From assembly GCA_964444665.1 (NCBI GenBank), contig CAYUIE010000008.1, positions 1 to 64,000 on the forward strand: a stretch of DNA of 64,000 bases, read 5' to 3'. This stretch comes from CAYZTY01 sp964444665. GTDB taxonomy: Bacteria > Planctomycetota > Phycisphaerae > Sedimentisphaerales > CAYZTY01. Position numbers and translations under genes: made by a program. A model generated the notes under the pieces. The model searched no databases. It saw nothing but the letters and a program-made list of their open reading frames with translations, and had not been told where the DNA came from. Position 1 is the stretch's first letter; each line of letters begins with the position of its first letter. Positions 55,152 through 64,000 of this stretch are shown piece by piece.

Positions 55152-56654
55152 TTAATCAAGGTTCATAGTCATCAGGAATTCTGCGTTAGACCGCACCTTT
55201 GAGAGTCGGCTCTTGAGCAGCTCAATGGCCTCAATCGAATTCATATCACTGAGCACACGCCTTAGCCGATATACCAGCTCAAGCTCTTTGGGCTCCAGCA
55301 GCAGCTCTTCCCTTCTCGTGCCGCTCCGGCTTATATCGATAGCCGGCCAGATTCTTCTATCCACAAGGCGGCGGTCGAGGTGCAGTTCCATATTACCCGT
55401 TGCCTTGAATTCTTCGAAAATCACCTCGTCCATTTTTGAGCCGGTATCGATAAGGCAGGTTGCGAATATAGTCAGCGAGCCGCCGTCTTCCACGTTTCTG
55501 GCGGCGCCGAAGAATTTTTTAGGCATCTGCATCGCGCCGGAGTCTACGCCGCCCGTCAGAATTTTACCCGAGTGCGGCGTCTCGGTGTTGTAAGCCCGTG
55601 CCAGACGCGTCAGAGAATCGAGAAGAATTACGACATCCTGCTCGTATTCCACAAGACGCTTGGCCTTTTCGATTACCACTTCCGATACCTGGCAGTGCCG
55701 TGCGGCCGGCTCGTCGAAGGTGCTGCTTATGACTTCCACGTCCTCGGCCGTTTTTCTTTCCATTTCGGTAACTTCTTCCGGCCGTTCGTCTATCAACAGC
55801 ACAATCAACTTGACTTCAGGGTAATTAGTGCTGATGGCATTAGCAATTTTTTGCAGCAATACGGTCTTGCCTGTCCGCGGCGGAGCGACTATCAGGCCAC
55901 GTTGGCCCTTGCCGATGGGTGTTACCATATCAATGATTCTCATGCCGAGTTCCTCGGAGGTCGTTTCAAGGATAAATCTATTCTCAGGATGCAGCGGGGT
56001 TAGGTCGCTAAAGACTACCTTTTCAGCGAGCCTATCGGGGTCTTCGAAATTTATCGCCTCAACGCGGAGCAGTGCAAAATACTTCTCCAGGTCCTTGGGC
56101 GGGCGAATCTGGCCTGAGACGATGTTGCCGCTGCGCAGACCGAAACGTCTGATTTGCGAGGGCGAGACGTAAATGTCGTCAGGCGAAGACAGATAGTTGT
56201 AACGCGGATTGCGGAGAAACCCGAAACCGTCCGGCAGGACTTCCAGAACACCCTCTCCGTACATCAACCCATTTTGCCTGATACGTTCTTTAAGTATTTT
56301 GAAAATCAGGTCCTGCTTTTTAAGGCCGGTATATTCCTTGAGCCCTTCATTCCTGGCGATGTTGTGCAGCTCGGCCACAGTCAGGTTTTGAAGGTCGGTT
56401 ATGTGCAGATTACCCTTTTTAATTCGCTCGTATTTGGCATGTATCGATTCTTCCTCACTGAGCTTTTCTTTTTGCTTTGCCTGCTCAGGAGTCTGCTCAA
56501 CCTGCTCGACCACCGTGGTTGTCGTGTCGGGCTCTTCTTGATTCGTCTGCGTTTTCTCGACGGCATTTTTCTCTTCGGAGGTCTTGGCCCTTCTTGAATT
56601 TTTTCTCCTTTTCGTCGTCCTTGTTTCGCCGTTCTTCTCATCGTCTTTAGCCAT
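55152..56654 (-). CDS. rho: Transcription termination factor Rho
   Basis: 500 residues; AAGGAG 8 bases before ATG. RNA-dependent ATPase helicase that ends transcription. A Lys/Glu/Thr-rich extension (residues 1-80) precedes the usual Rho N-domain (LTVAELHNIARNEGL), the cold-shock-like RNA-binding fold (GVLEVLPDGFGFLRNPRYNY), Walker A GLIVAPPRTGKTVLLQ, VIVLLIDERPEEVTEM-like Walker B and the R-loop region TGGVDSGAMQMPKKFFGAAR. The acidic/basic N-terminal extension is common in this phylum and may influence RNA binding. Confidence 0.93.
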   Translation of the reverse strand: MAKDDEKNGETRTTKRRKNSRRAKTSEEKNAVEKTQTNQEEPDTTTTVVEQVEQTPEQAKQKEKLSEEESIHAKYERIKKGNLHITDLQNLTVAELHNIARNEGLKEYTGLKKQDLIFKILKERIRQNGLMYGEGVLEVLPDGFGFLRNPRYNYLSSPDDIYVSPSQIRRFGLRSGNIVSGQIRPPKDLEKYFALLRVEAINFEDPDRLAEKVVFSDLTPLHPENRFILETTSEELGMRIIDMVTPIGKGQRGLIVAPPRTGKTVLLQKIANAISTNYPEVKLIVLLIDERPEEVTEMERKTAEDVEVISSTFDEPAARHCQVSEVVIEKAKRLVEYEQDVVILLDSLTRLARAYNTETPHSGKILTGGVDSGAMQMPKKFFGAARNVEDGGSLTIFATCLIDTGSKMDEVIFEEFKATGNMELHLDRRLVDRRIWPAIDISRSGTRREELLLEPKELELVYRLRRVLSDMNSIEAIELLKSRLSKVRSNAEFLMTMNLD

Positions 56655-56794
56655 AAATTACTCCTTGTATCTTCAGGATACTATTTTTTCCGCCCCTGCT
56701 GGTAACATCACGCTACAGAAGTTCTTGGGTTTGTTTCGGATAGCTTTTATATTTAAAGAAAACCGCATTCCCTCGAGGTCTTAAACAAGCCAGC

Positions 56795-57412
56795 TTAACC
56801 TTCAGTCGTTATTCTGGAAAAAACACAGGCGACTTGTTTGTTTAGCACCGAGATATCAGAATTGTTACTAATAGTATAATCTGCTATTTCTGCCTTCTTG
56901 TCCAGAGAAATTTGAAAATTTTCTCGGATTTTTAGTTGATTTTCGTTGAAAATACCCCTTTTTTTCGCCCTTTCAACCCTTAATTGCTGTTTGCACTCGA
57001 CAAAAACGAGTTTATCGCACCTCTCGGTCCAGCCAACTTCCACCAAGAGGGGCATATCCAGCACAATCGCCTTGACATCAGCTTGCCTGTTATATTTCGT
57101 TATAAGCTCTTCGACGCAGGCCAAAACAGGGGGATGGAGTATTTTGTTAAGTAATGAGAGCTTCCGGGCATCAGTAAAAACAATATCAGCTAATTTTTTA
57201 TTGTTAATCTTCCCCGCTGAATCTAAAACGGCATCGCTAAAAGAGGCGGCTATTTTCTCTCGCACAGCAGGCTTATCAAGCAGTCCATGGACAATTCTAT
57301 CTGCATCGACCACTTTGCAGCCCATCCTGGCAAACTGCTCGGCTACGGTGCTTTTGCCGGAGCACAGACCGCCCATTATTCCAATTAGGGGTTTCTCGGA
57401 TACTTTGCTCAC
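56795..57412 (-). CDS. coaE: Dephospho-CoA kinase
   Basis: 205 residues, usual length. Last step of CoA synthesis. P-loop GIMGGLCSGKSTVAEQFA at the N-terminus, DADRIVH, HPPVLACVEELI and DMPLLVEVGW (lid and substrate motifs). The order valS-rho-coaE-glycosyltransferase is same-strand but gaps are over 130 bases, so separate promoters are likely. Confidence 0.92.
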   Translation of the reverse strand: MSKVSEKPLIGIMGGLCSGKSTVAEQFARMGCKVVDADRIVHGLLDKPAVREKIAASFSDAVLDSAGKINNKKLADIVFTDARKLSLLNKILHPPVLACVEELITKYNRQADVKAIVLDMPLLVEVGWTERCDKLVFVECKQQLRVERAKKRGIFNENQLKIRENFQISLDKKAEIADYTISNNSDISVLNKQVACVFSRITTEG

Positions 57413-57585
57413 TTATCCAAAATTTTAGCTGCTCTGCTAAAATAGTCAAGTAGCTTCGCCGTAAGTTACCAAGGGGACACCCTACGGTGGATTCTCCAAG
57501 ACAATGGAGAGTGAATCCCTAAGGCATAAGGCAGGTCAGGTTTAAAGATAGGCTCTTAGCCGTCAGAGTTGCTTAAGAGGGACGG

Positions 57586-59409
57586 CTACACACTTTGATA
57601 TGCTTCTTGGCGGCATTGACGTCTATCAAGCGTCTTTTGCAAACTTACGAGCAGGTAATCCTGGACCACCCTCTGCCAGCTCATCTGCGCGGCAAGCTCA
57701 AAGCCACTTTCAATCAACTGCCGCATCTGGTCATCATTTTCAGGCAGCCGGGCACATATTTGCCCTGCGAGTTTCCGGCTAAGTTGTGCTTCGATCTGGT
57801 CTCGCCTTGGGCTGTCAATCTGCAGCATATCTTCGACGTCTTCGGGTTGCTGGCCGTCCAACTCGGTGTAGTCAGCAATGATAATGTTTTTCAGGGCTTC
57901 GACTGAGCTAAGCCGAACGTCCTCGCCAATCGACAAGATGTCTTTGATAAAGCCTGCGCAACCACAGACATTACTAATAAGGCATATGCCGCCAAAACTA
58001 AGCGGTTCAAGCTGTGCGATACCGAAGGGCTCATAAATGCTCTGCCCGAATTCGAGGTCGGTGCCCTTGCGGATATCCATAAACTCTATACCTTCGGGCA
58101 TTCTGCGGCCACAAAATATCCTGTTGAAGCCGAACTGGTTGACGAAGACGACTTTAATATTTCTGCTTTGTGCATTAAACTGTTGCACGCCGGTATAATA
58201 ATAAGACTCACCACCGGACATATCCGGCATCCCCTCGCGATGAGCAACCGGCCAGCCGTACTCTGATTCCATTCGGTAAATCTCACTGCTTTGTCTTCGA
58301 CACACTTCGGTGGAAAGAACAAACATAACCGCTGTCTTACCACGGCTTCTAAACTCAGTCTCGAGGTGCTCAAGGACACGTAAGTCGCGCCACAGGCCCT
58401 TACTTGGCACGAGCCTGGTAACATGAGAAAAAATATAGTCAGGGGTGTACCGAAGAAGGTTTTGGCAATATTGCTGCAACTTTCTTTTCGAGGCAAGCTT
58501 CTCGTCGAGGGTAATTTGGTGAGCAGGTATTCCATTATATACAATATCGATATTTGCCGATTCGAATTCGGGGGCAAGGAATCGCAGCTCGTCTGCAACC
58601 TGGTCAGCGACACTTATAATATTATCACAATGTTTTGAAGCCTGCACAAGAACGTGTTTGAAGTAGAAGCTTTGGACGCCGAATACCTCATCGACATAAA
58701 CTTTTTCACGTCTGGCCATCCGCATAACATTGTAGAACATCGTGTCGTGTCCCGGCAGATGTTCTACAAGCCGTCGCATAGTGGCTACTTCGTGCGCATA
58801 GAAAACTGTTGCAATATTTCTTTGCGGCCCCAGCATCGCGGCAAGAGCGGTAGGCATACCCATAAACTCGTGAGCAAAAAGCACAGCCTTATCCCGTCCC
58901 TGAGTTACTCCAAGCGCCTTTAAAACGGCAAGTGCCGGTGGCGCAAGCCTTACATATTGTTCATATTCCCAAAGATGCTCGTACAGGTGGCTGCGAATAC
59001 CAAACTGTTCGAATAACTGCCTTTTAAGTCTATTGACCGGCCTTAAGTCGCTGCGGGTTACGTCAATAAGTATTACTTCGGGCGAACTTTTTACACCGGT
59101 GCACTTGTCAACGAACGTGCGCCTTCCATAAACTATGTGGACGTTAAAAGCTTCCTCAATCTTTCTGAAACTATTGAGGTAACTTGTCTCCACAAGACCA
59201 TCGATGGAAGAGTACAACACATCTCCATCAGGTCCAAGTCTGTCTGAGACGTTTCCGTCGAGAGTAAACAGCGGGCTTATAAGGGTTGTCCGACCGACAG
59301 CTTCAAGATACGCTTCACACGTCAGAAGTCCCTCGAGTACAGCGCCAATACCTCCTATTTTTCCCGCTGCTTCGTGCGTAACGTGCACTAAAGTGGGTTT
59401 GTCTTTCAT
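57586..59409 (-). CDS. Glycogen/starch synthase-like glycosyltransferase (GT5/GT4)
   Basis: 607 residues from ATG 59409 (TTG 59412 rejected; GGGAGA upstream). The N-terminal donor loop EAAGKIGGIGAVLEGLL matches the K-x-G-G-L/I motif of GT5 synthases; the acceptor domain has LFAHEFMGMPTALAAMLG and RNIATVFYAHEVATMRR; the C-terminal Rossmann has HVTRLVPSKGLWRDL and SIYEPFGIAQLEPLSFGG, the EPxG retaining-GT motif. Likely uses NDP-glucose to extend an alpha-glucan. The exact product is uncertain. It stands alone, so context does not help. Confidence 0.83.
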   Translation of the reverse strand: MKDKPTLVHVTHEAAGKIGGIGAVLEGLLTCEAYLEAVGRTTLISPLFTLDGNVSDRLGPDGDVLYSSIDGLVETSYLNSFRKIEEAFNVHIVYGRRTFVDKCTGVKSSPEVILIDVTRSDLRPVNRLKRQLFEQFGIRSHLYEHLWEYEQYVRLAPPALAVLKALGVTQGRDKAVLFAHEFMGMPTALAAMLGPQRNIATVFYAHEVATMRRLVEHLPGHDTMFYNVMRMARREKVYVDEVFGVQSFYFKHVLVQASKHCDNIISVADQVADELRFLAPEFESANIDIVYNGIPAHQITLDEKLASKRKLQQYCQNLLRYTPDYIFSHVTRLVPSKGLWRDLRVLEHLETEFRSRGKTAVMFVLSTEVCRRQSSEIYRMESEYGWPVAHREGMPDMSGGESYYYTGVQQFNAQSRNIKVVFVNQFGFNRIFCGRRMPEGIEFMDIRKGTDLEFGQSIYEPFGIAQLEPLSFGGICLISNVCGCAGFIKDILSIGEDVRLSSVEALKNIIIADYTELDGQQPEDVEDMLQIDSPRRDQIEAQLSRKLAGQICARLPENDDQMRQLIESGFELAAQMSWQRVVQDYLLVSLQKTLDRRQCRQEAYQSV

Positions 59410-59412
59410 CAA

Positions 59413-59740
59413 ACTGTTTCTCCCGAGTTATAACAAATACATCTTTCGGTGGCCTATCAGGTGTCAAACCAAGTCTTTATTGTCTCTATTTTAAATATAC
59501 GAAAAGGGTCTGGTTCCGGCCAAATGTACAATTGAGGGAAAAAAGAAGATTTTTGCAGGGCCGAAAAAATCGCTATAAAATCGCTCGCTGCAGCTTTTCT
59601 TTCGGACGTTGCAAAAAAATTTTATATTAATTTGGCTGTTGTGTATCTATCTCGAGGTCGGCTCGGTAGAAGACATTCGGCTAAGCTTAGTCAAAGCCCT
59701 CGCCTAAGTCCTCAAGAAAGCCGATAACCTGTGGCACAAG
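59413..59740 (-). other. Intergenic region, no gene recognised
   Basis: About 330 bases between dtd and the glycosyltransferase. Should hold the glycosyltransferase promoter and dtd 3' end; AT-rich with runs of A, no clear hairpin or promoter pair. Confidence 0.45.
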
Positions 59741-60190
59741 CTAAAAGAGGTGCTTGCTATCCAATAGAAATGTTACGGGCCCGTTGTTTGTGCTGGTTAC
59801 GTGCATACGGCAGCCGAACCGGCCACTGGCGACTTCAAGACCGGTTTGCTTGAGAAGCTCGATTGTTTTTTCGTAAAGTTCTTCGGCATATTTCGGCTGG
59901 GCGGCCTGGTCGAAGGCCGGCCGACGGCCTTTACGACAGTCGCCGTGAAGTGTGAAATTGCTGATGAGTAAAACCCGGCCGCCGGCCTCAAGCAGACTGA
60001 GGTTCATCTTTCCGTTTTCATCCTCGAAGATACGCAGGCCGACCAGCTTGCGGGCCATAAATTCGGTGTCTTCAATATTGTCATTTTTAGCGATGCTAAG
60101 ATAGACCAGCAATCCTCTGCCGATTTGGCCGGTTATTTCTCCGTCAATCTCGACGCTGGCCTGTGAGACTCTTTGCACTACAGCTCGCAT
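59741..60190 (-). CDS. dtd: D-aminoacyl-tRNA deacylase
   Basis: 149 residues, usual length. Removes D-amino acids from tRNA. Family features: MRAVVQRVSQASVEIDG, the SxFTL motif as LLISNFTLHGDCRKGRRPAF, and the Gly-cisPro NNGPVTFLLDS near the C-terminus. Monocistronic; the ATG is supported by the family start. Confidence 0.93.
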   Translation of the reverse strand: MRAVVQRVSQASVEIDGEITGQIGRGLLVYLSIAKNDNIEDTEFMARKLVGLRIFEDENGKMNLSLLEAGGRVLLISNFTLHGDCRKGRRPAFDQAAQPKYAEELYEKTIELLKQTGLEVASGRFGCRMHVTSTNNGPVTFLLDSKHLF

Positions 60191-60862
60191 AAAACGGTTC
60201 CGGCCTTTCCGTTCCTCCGGAGTCTAGTGACTGCGAATAACAGTCGGTTTAGTTAGAAAAATGGGACGCCGCGAGGGATATCCCGCCGTGGCCTGACTCA
60301 AGGCGATTATACCGAGTCCGGCCCACAATTGCGAAGGATTAAACTAACAAACTGAACAATCAGGGGTATATTTTAACGTAACCTTATTAATACATAGACA
60401 GATACTATATTTATTACCTGCCCAGAGCCTGCCGCCAGAATTGTAGATTAACCTTGGGAAAGCCGGGGACGAAGAAACGAAAGAAATGAAAAAATATTTT
60501 TACGGCGGGCTCTGTAAAATAAACTGTAAGATAGAGTAGGACGTAAGGTTTATGGCCGGAAATACGTAAAATCTATCTAAATTTGCAAAATGCAGCCGAG
60601 TTGGTGGGGGTGGGGAGAAAAGATTGACAATCCTTCAGAAGATGATAAAGTAATAGGCCGATTGTGTTCTGCTCTCGAGGTCTTCCAGACAGGCCTTCGA
60701 AACGGAGCAATGCAGATTAAACGCGGAGAGCGCCGAGATGAAAAAAATTAAAAAAAATATCCTCACGGCAGGCTCTGCGAGCACGGCGGTAAAACATGTG
60801 CCGAAGCACCTGGATGCTTCAATCTACTCAGGGATGTGAGGTTTTTAAGGATGGCAAGTCCT
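60191..60862 (+). other. Intergenic region upstream of dnaB
   Basis: 670 bases between divergent dtd and dnaB. Two related segments (about 60486-60515 and 60738-60781) share ATGAAAAAA-rich sequence followed by ACGGCGGGCTCTG / ACGGCAGGCTCTG. A TTGACA (60624-60629) with TAAAGT 15 bases on is a possible weak promoter. No gene or RNA family recognised. Confidence 0.45.
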
Positions 60863-62239
60863 ATGGACTCGTTACGGAGAGCCGAGAGTTCCTTATCTAC
60901 TATCAGAAATGAACATCGCAGTATGCCTGAATCATTAGAGGCGGAAGCTGCCGTACTCGGCTCGATGATACTTGACCCTGTTTGCATCGCCCAGATAGTA
61001 CAACTGCTCAACGCCCAAGTATTCTACAGGATAGAGCATCAATTGATATTCGATGCGCTGGTCGGACTATTCGAGAAAAACACAGAGCAAGGTATCGACC
61101 TGGTCCTACTTCGTAATGAATTGAAACAACGAAAACAGCTCGAGGAGATAGGCGGGGTCGATTACCTCGTAAAGCTGGTCAACTCGGTCCCATCAAGTGC
61201 CAATGTGATTTATTACTCGCATATAGTTAAAGACAAGGCACTAATGCGCGAGCTCATTCAGGCCAGCAGCGAAATCCTGACAAACGCTTACAGCGATATC
61301 AATGACGTCGGCCAGGCGCTCGATGAGGCTGAAAGAAAAATATTCGCAGTAAGCGACCAGAAAATAACCGGAGAGCCGGAGCCATTGAAAGGTCTGCTTA
61401 CTCAGGCACTTGAAAGGTTCGAGACCAAAGGAATAACGGGACTATCAACCGGCTTTGCGCAGCTTGACGAGATAACCTGCGGACTTCAAAAAAGCGAAAT
61501 GATAATAGTAGCCGGCCGACCAAGTATGGGCAAAACCAGCTTCGCATTGAATATCGCCGAGTATATTGCAGTAGATAATGATGTGCCGGTAGCAGTATTC
61601 TCGCTTGAGATGAGCAAGCAACAATTAGCTGAGCGGATTCTGTGCTGCCGAAGCGAGGTTAACGCCCAGAGGGCCAGGAAAGGAATGCTCACCGCCGAAG
61701 AGATGCAAAAACTGGTAGAAAGCGGCAGTGAGCTATTCGATAAACCGGTTTACATCGACGATACGGCTGGGCTGAGTCCTCTGGAGCTGCGCGGCAAAGC
61801 AAGGCGGCTGAAAAGCCAGCATAATATCCAATGTATTATTGTCGATTACCTGCAGTTGATGAGCTTTTCGGCAGGAAGAGTTGAATCGCGTCAGCAGGAG
61901 ATTAGTGCCATATCGAGGTATCTAAAGAGTCTTGCCCGTGAGCTGTCGGTGCCGGTAGTGGCGCTTAGCCAGCTAAACCGCTCCCCGGAAGGCCGAGAGG
62001 GCCACCGGCCGAGAATGAGCGATTTGCGCGAGAGCGGCGCTCTCGAACAGGACGCCGATGTGGTAATGCTGCTTCACCGTGAAGATTATTATCATCGTGG
62101 CGACGCGGATTATGCGCCCGACAACACGGCAGAAATCATAATAGCCAAACAGCGAAACGGACCTACAGGTCTGGTCAAACTCACATTCTTCGAGGAATTT
62201 ATGCGGTTCGCAACCTCACACAAAGAACTACCTTTCTAG
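60863..62239 (+). CDS. dnaB: Replicative DNA helicase DnaB
   Basis: About 458 residues from ATG 60863, chosen for an AAGGA site 11 bases upstream; in-frame GTG 60836 and ATG 60851 are alternatives. Unwinds DNA at the fork. N-terminal domain PESLEAEAAVLGSMILDP, then the RecA-like core with Walker A AGRPSMGKTSFALNIA, VAVFSLEMSKQQLAERIL, Walker B IIVDYLQLMS and SDLRESGALEQDADVVMLLHRE. No intein insertion at the usual sites. Nine bases separate it from bamA. Confidence 0.93.
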   Translation: MDSLRRAESSLSTIRNEHRSMPESLEAEAAVLGSMILDPVCIAQIVQLLNAQVFYRIEHQLIFDALVGLFEKNTEQGIDLVLLRNELKQRKQLEEIGGVDYLVKLVNSVPSSANVIYYSHIVKDKALMRELIQASSEILTNAYSDINDVGQALDEAERKIFAVSDQKITGEPEPLKGLLTQALERFETKGITGLSTGFAQLDEITCGLQKSEMIIVAGRPSMGKTSFALNIAEYIAVDNDVPVAVFSLEMSKQQLAERILCCRSEVNAQRARKGMLTAEEMQKLVESGSELFDKPVYIDDTAGLSPLELRGKARRLKSQHNIQCIIVDYLQLMSFSAGRVESRQQEISAISRYLKSLARELSVPVVALSQLNRSPEGREGHRPRMSDLRESGALEQDADVVMLLHREDYYHRGDADYAPDNTAEIIIAKQRNGPTGLVKLTFFEEFMRFATSHKELPF

Positions 62240-62247
62240 GAGAAAAA

Positions 62248-64000
62248 ATGAAAGGCAAGAATCTGCTGTCCCCCCAGATTCCAGACCCCAGACCCCGGAC
62301 CTCAAACCTCAGAGTTATGTCCTGCGTCTGGTCTGTTGAGTCTCACTATGTTATTGCTATTCTGATTTTTTTTATAGCTTCTACAACCTTCGGGCAAAAC
62401 AGTTACGAAGGCATTGTGGTCGACAACATTGAGATTGTCGGTAACTATGCGGTAAGTACAACAAAGATACTCTCAAAGATCCGCATCAGGCCCGGCAAGA
62501 CATTCAATTCGGCAGGCGCGGCAGACGACGCAAAGCGAATCGCCCAATTAGAAGGCGTTGAGTATGCTTATTACAATACACAACTCACAGATAATAAGCT
62601 GAAACTAACGTTTGTCGTTGTGGAGAAGAATATCGCAAGGGCCATTCAGTTTATCGGCAACAAAAATGTAAAAGTGCAAAGTCTGTTAAAAAAACTGAAA
62701 TTTAAGACAGGTGAGTTTCTCAATAAATATATAGCACAGTCAGGTTTGGAAGCTCTGACCGAATACTATCGAAAGCAGGGTTACGCATTCGCGAAAGTTA
62801 CGCTGGAAACAGAGCAGCTGCAGGCAGGACGTGTGATTTACCATATTGATGAAGGGCCAAGAGTTAAGATAAAAGCGGTTGAATTCAGCGGTAACTCAGC
62901 AATGCCCACCGATAAATTACGAAAAGCTATAAAGACCAAAAAGCAAAAAATGTTTTTCTGGCAGCAACACTACATTGAAAAGGACTTAAAGCAGGATGTC
63001 TCAAGGCTTGCAAGCCTGTATCAGAAACAAGGTTATCTTGACGCGCACATAGAGGTGATACCACAGTTCAGCGAAGACAAAAACGCCGTTATCATCAACT
63101 TTGTAATCTCAGAGGGCCCGATTTATACCGTAGATGAAATAATACTCACGGGCAACGAATTTTTTGATGAGCAGGCCTTGCGGTCTAAGCTTCAGCTGGT
63201 AGTCGGGCAGGTCTATAACCAGCAGTGGGCTGATTACGATACTAAAAAGATTCTGGGTCGTTACCGCCAATCCGGCTTCCTTGATACGCAGGTCATACAC
63301 AGACGCAAGTTCATCGGGCCGGGGCAAGTCCGAAGCGAATTTGAAATCAACGAAGGCCAACGTTTTAAAATAGGCAAGATTAATATTGCCGGCAACAAGC
63401 AGACACAGGACAAAGTCATCCGCAGGGTGCTTGACGAGTACGACTTCAAGCCAGGCGAATGGTACAATTCACATATAGCACGCGGAGACGGTCAGGGCGA
63501 GTTGGAGAAAGCATTAAAGAGAATCGTATTGACTGAATCGGCGTCTATCAGCGCTATGGGCACCGAGCCGGACCAAAGAGACGCCCAGGTCAGCATTTCG
63601 GAAGGACAAACAGGGATGATATTAATCGGAGCGGGCATTGACAGCACAGCAGGATTCATCGGACAATTGGTATTCGAGCAGCGTAATTTTGATATCTCGG
63701 ATTGGCCAAGCAGCTGGAATGAATTCATCACCGGACGGGCCTTCAAGGGTGCCGGCCAGACGTTAAGGATAGCCCTGGAGCCCGGTACCGAACAGACGCA
63801 ATACTCGATTAATTTCAGAGAGTCTTATCTTGACGACAAACCCATATCGATGGATGCCATAGCTTCGAGGTATAATAGAGGCAGGGAATCATACGACGAA
63901 GCAAGGACCCGCGGATACCTCGCGTTCGAGGAGCGCTTTCGTAACGGATGGCATCGCGGTATCGATTTCAGAGTAGAAAATGTCAAGGTCGACAATATAG
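62248..64000 (+). CDS. bamA: Outer-membrane protein assembly factor BamA (3' truncated)
   Basis: The frame runs open to the window end (584 codons seen). ATG 62248 has AGGAG with a 6-base gap. The leader is unusual: a Pro/Arg-rich stretch (QIPDPRPRTSNLR) precedes the hydrophobic signal YVIAILIFFIASTTFG. After it come at least four POTRA domains (VVDNIEIVGNYAVSTTKIL, IARAIQFIGNKNVKVQSLL, KIKAVEFSGNSAMPTDKL, TVDEIILTGNEFFDEQAL, KIGKINIAGNKQTQDKVI). The barrel should start after about residue 450. Inserts beta-barrel proteins such as the TolC-like and secretin products. Confidence 0.92.
   Translation, partial: MKGKNLLSPQIPDPRPRTSNLRVMSCVWSVESHYVIAILIFFIASTTFGQNSYEGIVVDNIEIVGNYAVSTTKILSKIRIRPGKTFNSAGAADDAKRIAQLEGVEYAYYNTQLTDNKLKLTFVVVEKNIARAIQFIGNKNVKVQSLLKKLKFKTGEFLNKYIAQSGLEALTEYYRKQGYAFAKVTLETEQLQAGRVIYHIDEGPRVKIKAVEFSGNSAMPTDKLRKAIKTKKQKMFFWQQHYIEKDLKQDVSRLASLYQKQGYLDAHIEVIPQFSEDKNAVIINFVISEGPIYTVDEIILTGNEFFDEQALRSKLQLVVGQVYNQQWADYDTKKILGRYRQSGFLDTQVIHRRKFIGPGQVRSEFEINEGQRFKIGKINIAGNKQTQDKVIRRVLDEYDFKPGEWYNSHIARGDGQGELEKALKRIVLTESASISAMGTEPDQRDAQVSISEGQTGMILIGAGIDSTAGFIGQLVFEQRNFDISDWPSSWNEFITGRAFKGAGQTLRIALEPGTEQTQYSINFRESYLDDKPISMDAIASRYNRGRESYDEARTRGYLAFEERFRNGWHRGIDFRVENVKVDNI

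Noticed and set aside
1..64000. CRISPR arrays, prophage or integrase genes
   Set aside because: No regularly spaced direct repeats, cas genes, phage structural genes or integrases were seen.

Overview
The window looks like a chromosomal contig from a planctomycete, most likely the class Phycisphaerae (a Sedimentisphaera- or Anaerohalosphaera-like lineage). This is an inference from four things: large secreted right-handed beta-helix proteins ending in dockerin-like repeats, an outer-membrane (BamA/TolC) cell plan, a pseudopilus/type II secretion-like cluster with giant prepilin-like proteins, and palindromic repeats translated inside genes. Most genes are housekeeping; accessory material is limited to a few short islets.

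Layout. 1-4.1 kb: two dockerin-tailed beta-helix proteins (the first cut by the window edge) and a small lipoprotein. 4.1-6.1 kb: galE and a ROK sugar kinase. 6.1-7.3 kb: tRNA-Gln followed by an accessory islet with a palindromic element, a GIY-YIG nuclease and a broken gene. 7.5-9.8 kb: an exported HEAT-like protein and ahcY. 9.8-15.2 kb, minus strand: a complete MacAB-TolC-type efflux operon. 15.6 kb: tRNA-Cys. 16.2-28.7 kb: a long plus-strand cluster with assembly ATPase, platform protein, four prepilins, a PilX-like protein, PilM/N-, PilO- and secretin-like genes, then a CheY-like / hybrid kinase / CheY-like trio. 28.8-32.8 kb: tsaB (minus) and a second, larger secretin.

32.9-35.6 kb: a minus-strand aroA-aroC pair, both departing from consensus at signature motifs. 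35.7-43.3 kb: a lipoprotein, a 1479-residue beta-helix/dockerin protein and a subtilisin-like protein with dockerin repeats that lacks the usual catalytic Asp. 43.5-48.2 kb: pyrR-pyrB-DUF4139 gene-pyrC. 48.3-48.8 kb: RNase P RNA with an extra arm. 49.0-51.0 kb: a TPR lipoprotein, lspA and a DUF151 nuclease-like gene. 51.1-60.2 kb, minus strand: valS, rho, coaE, a glycogen-synthase-like glycosyltransferase and dtd. 60.9 kb to the end: dnaB and the 5' part of bamA.

The most unusual object is valS (51091-54927). The valyl-tRNA synthetase frame is kept open across a complete REP-associated tyrosine transposase (RAYT/Y1, HUH family) of about 220 residues, bounded by inverted GTGG-type REP hairpins that are themselves translated. 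The same gene carries a second, unrelated palindromic repeat near its N-terminus, whose relatives lie in pyrC and beside the GIY-YIG gene. The window therefore shows two families of small palindromic elements, each next to its probable nuclease, that have entered essential genes without breaking the frame.
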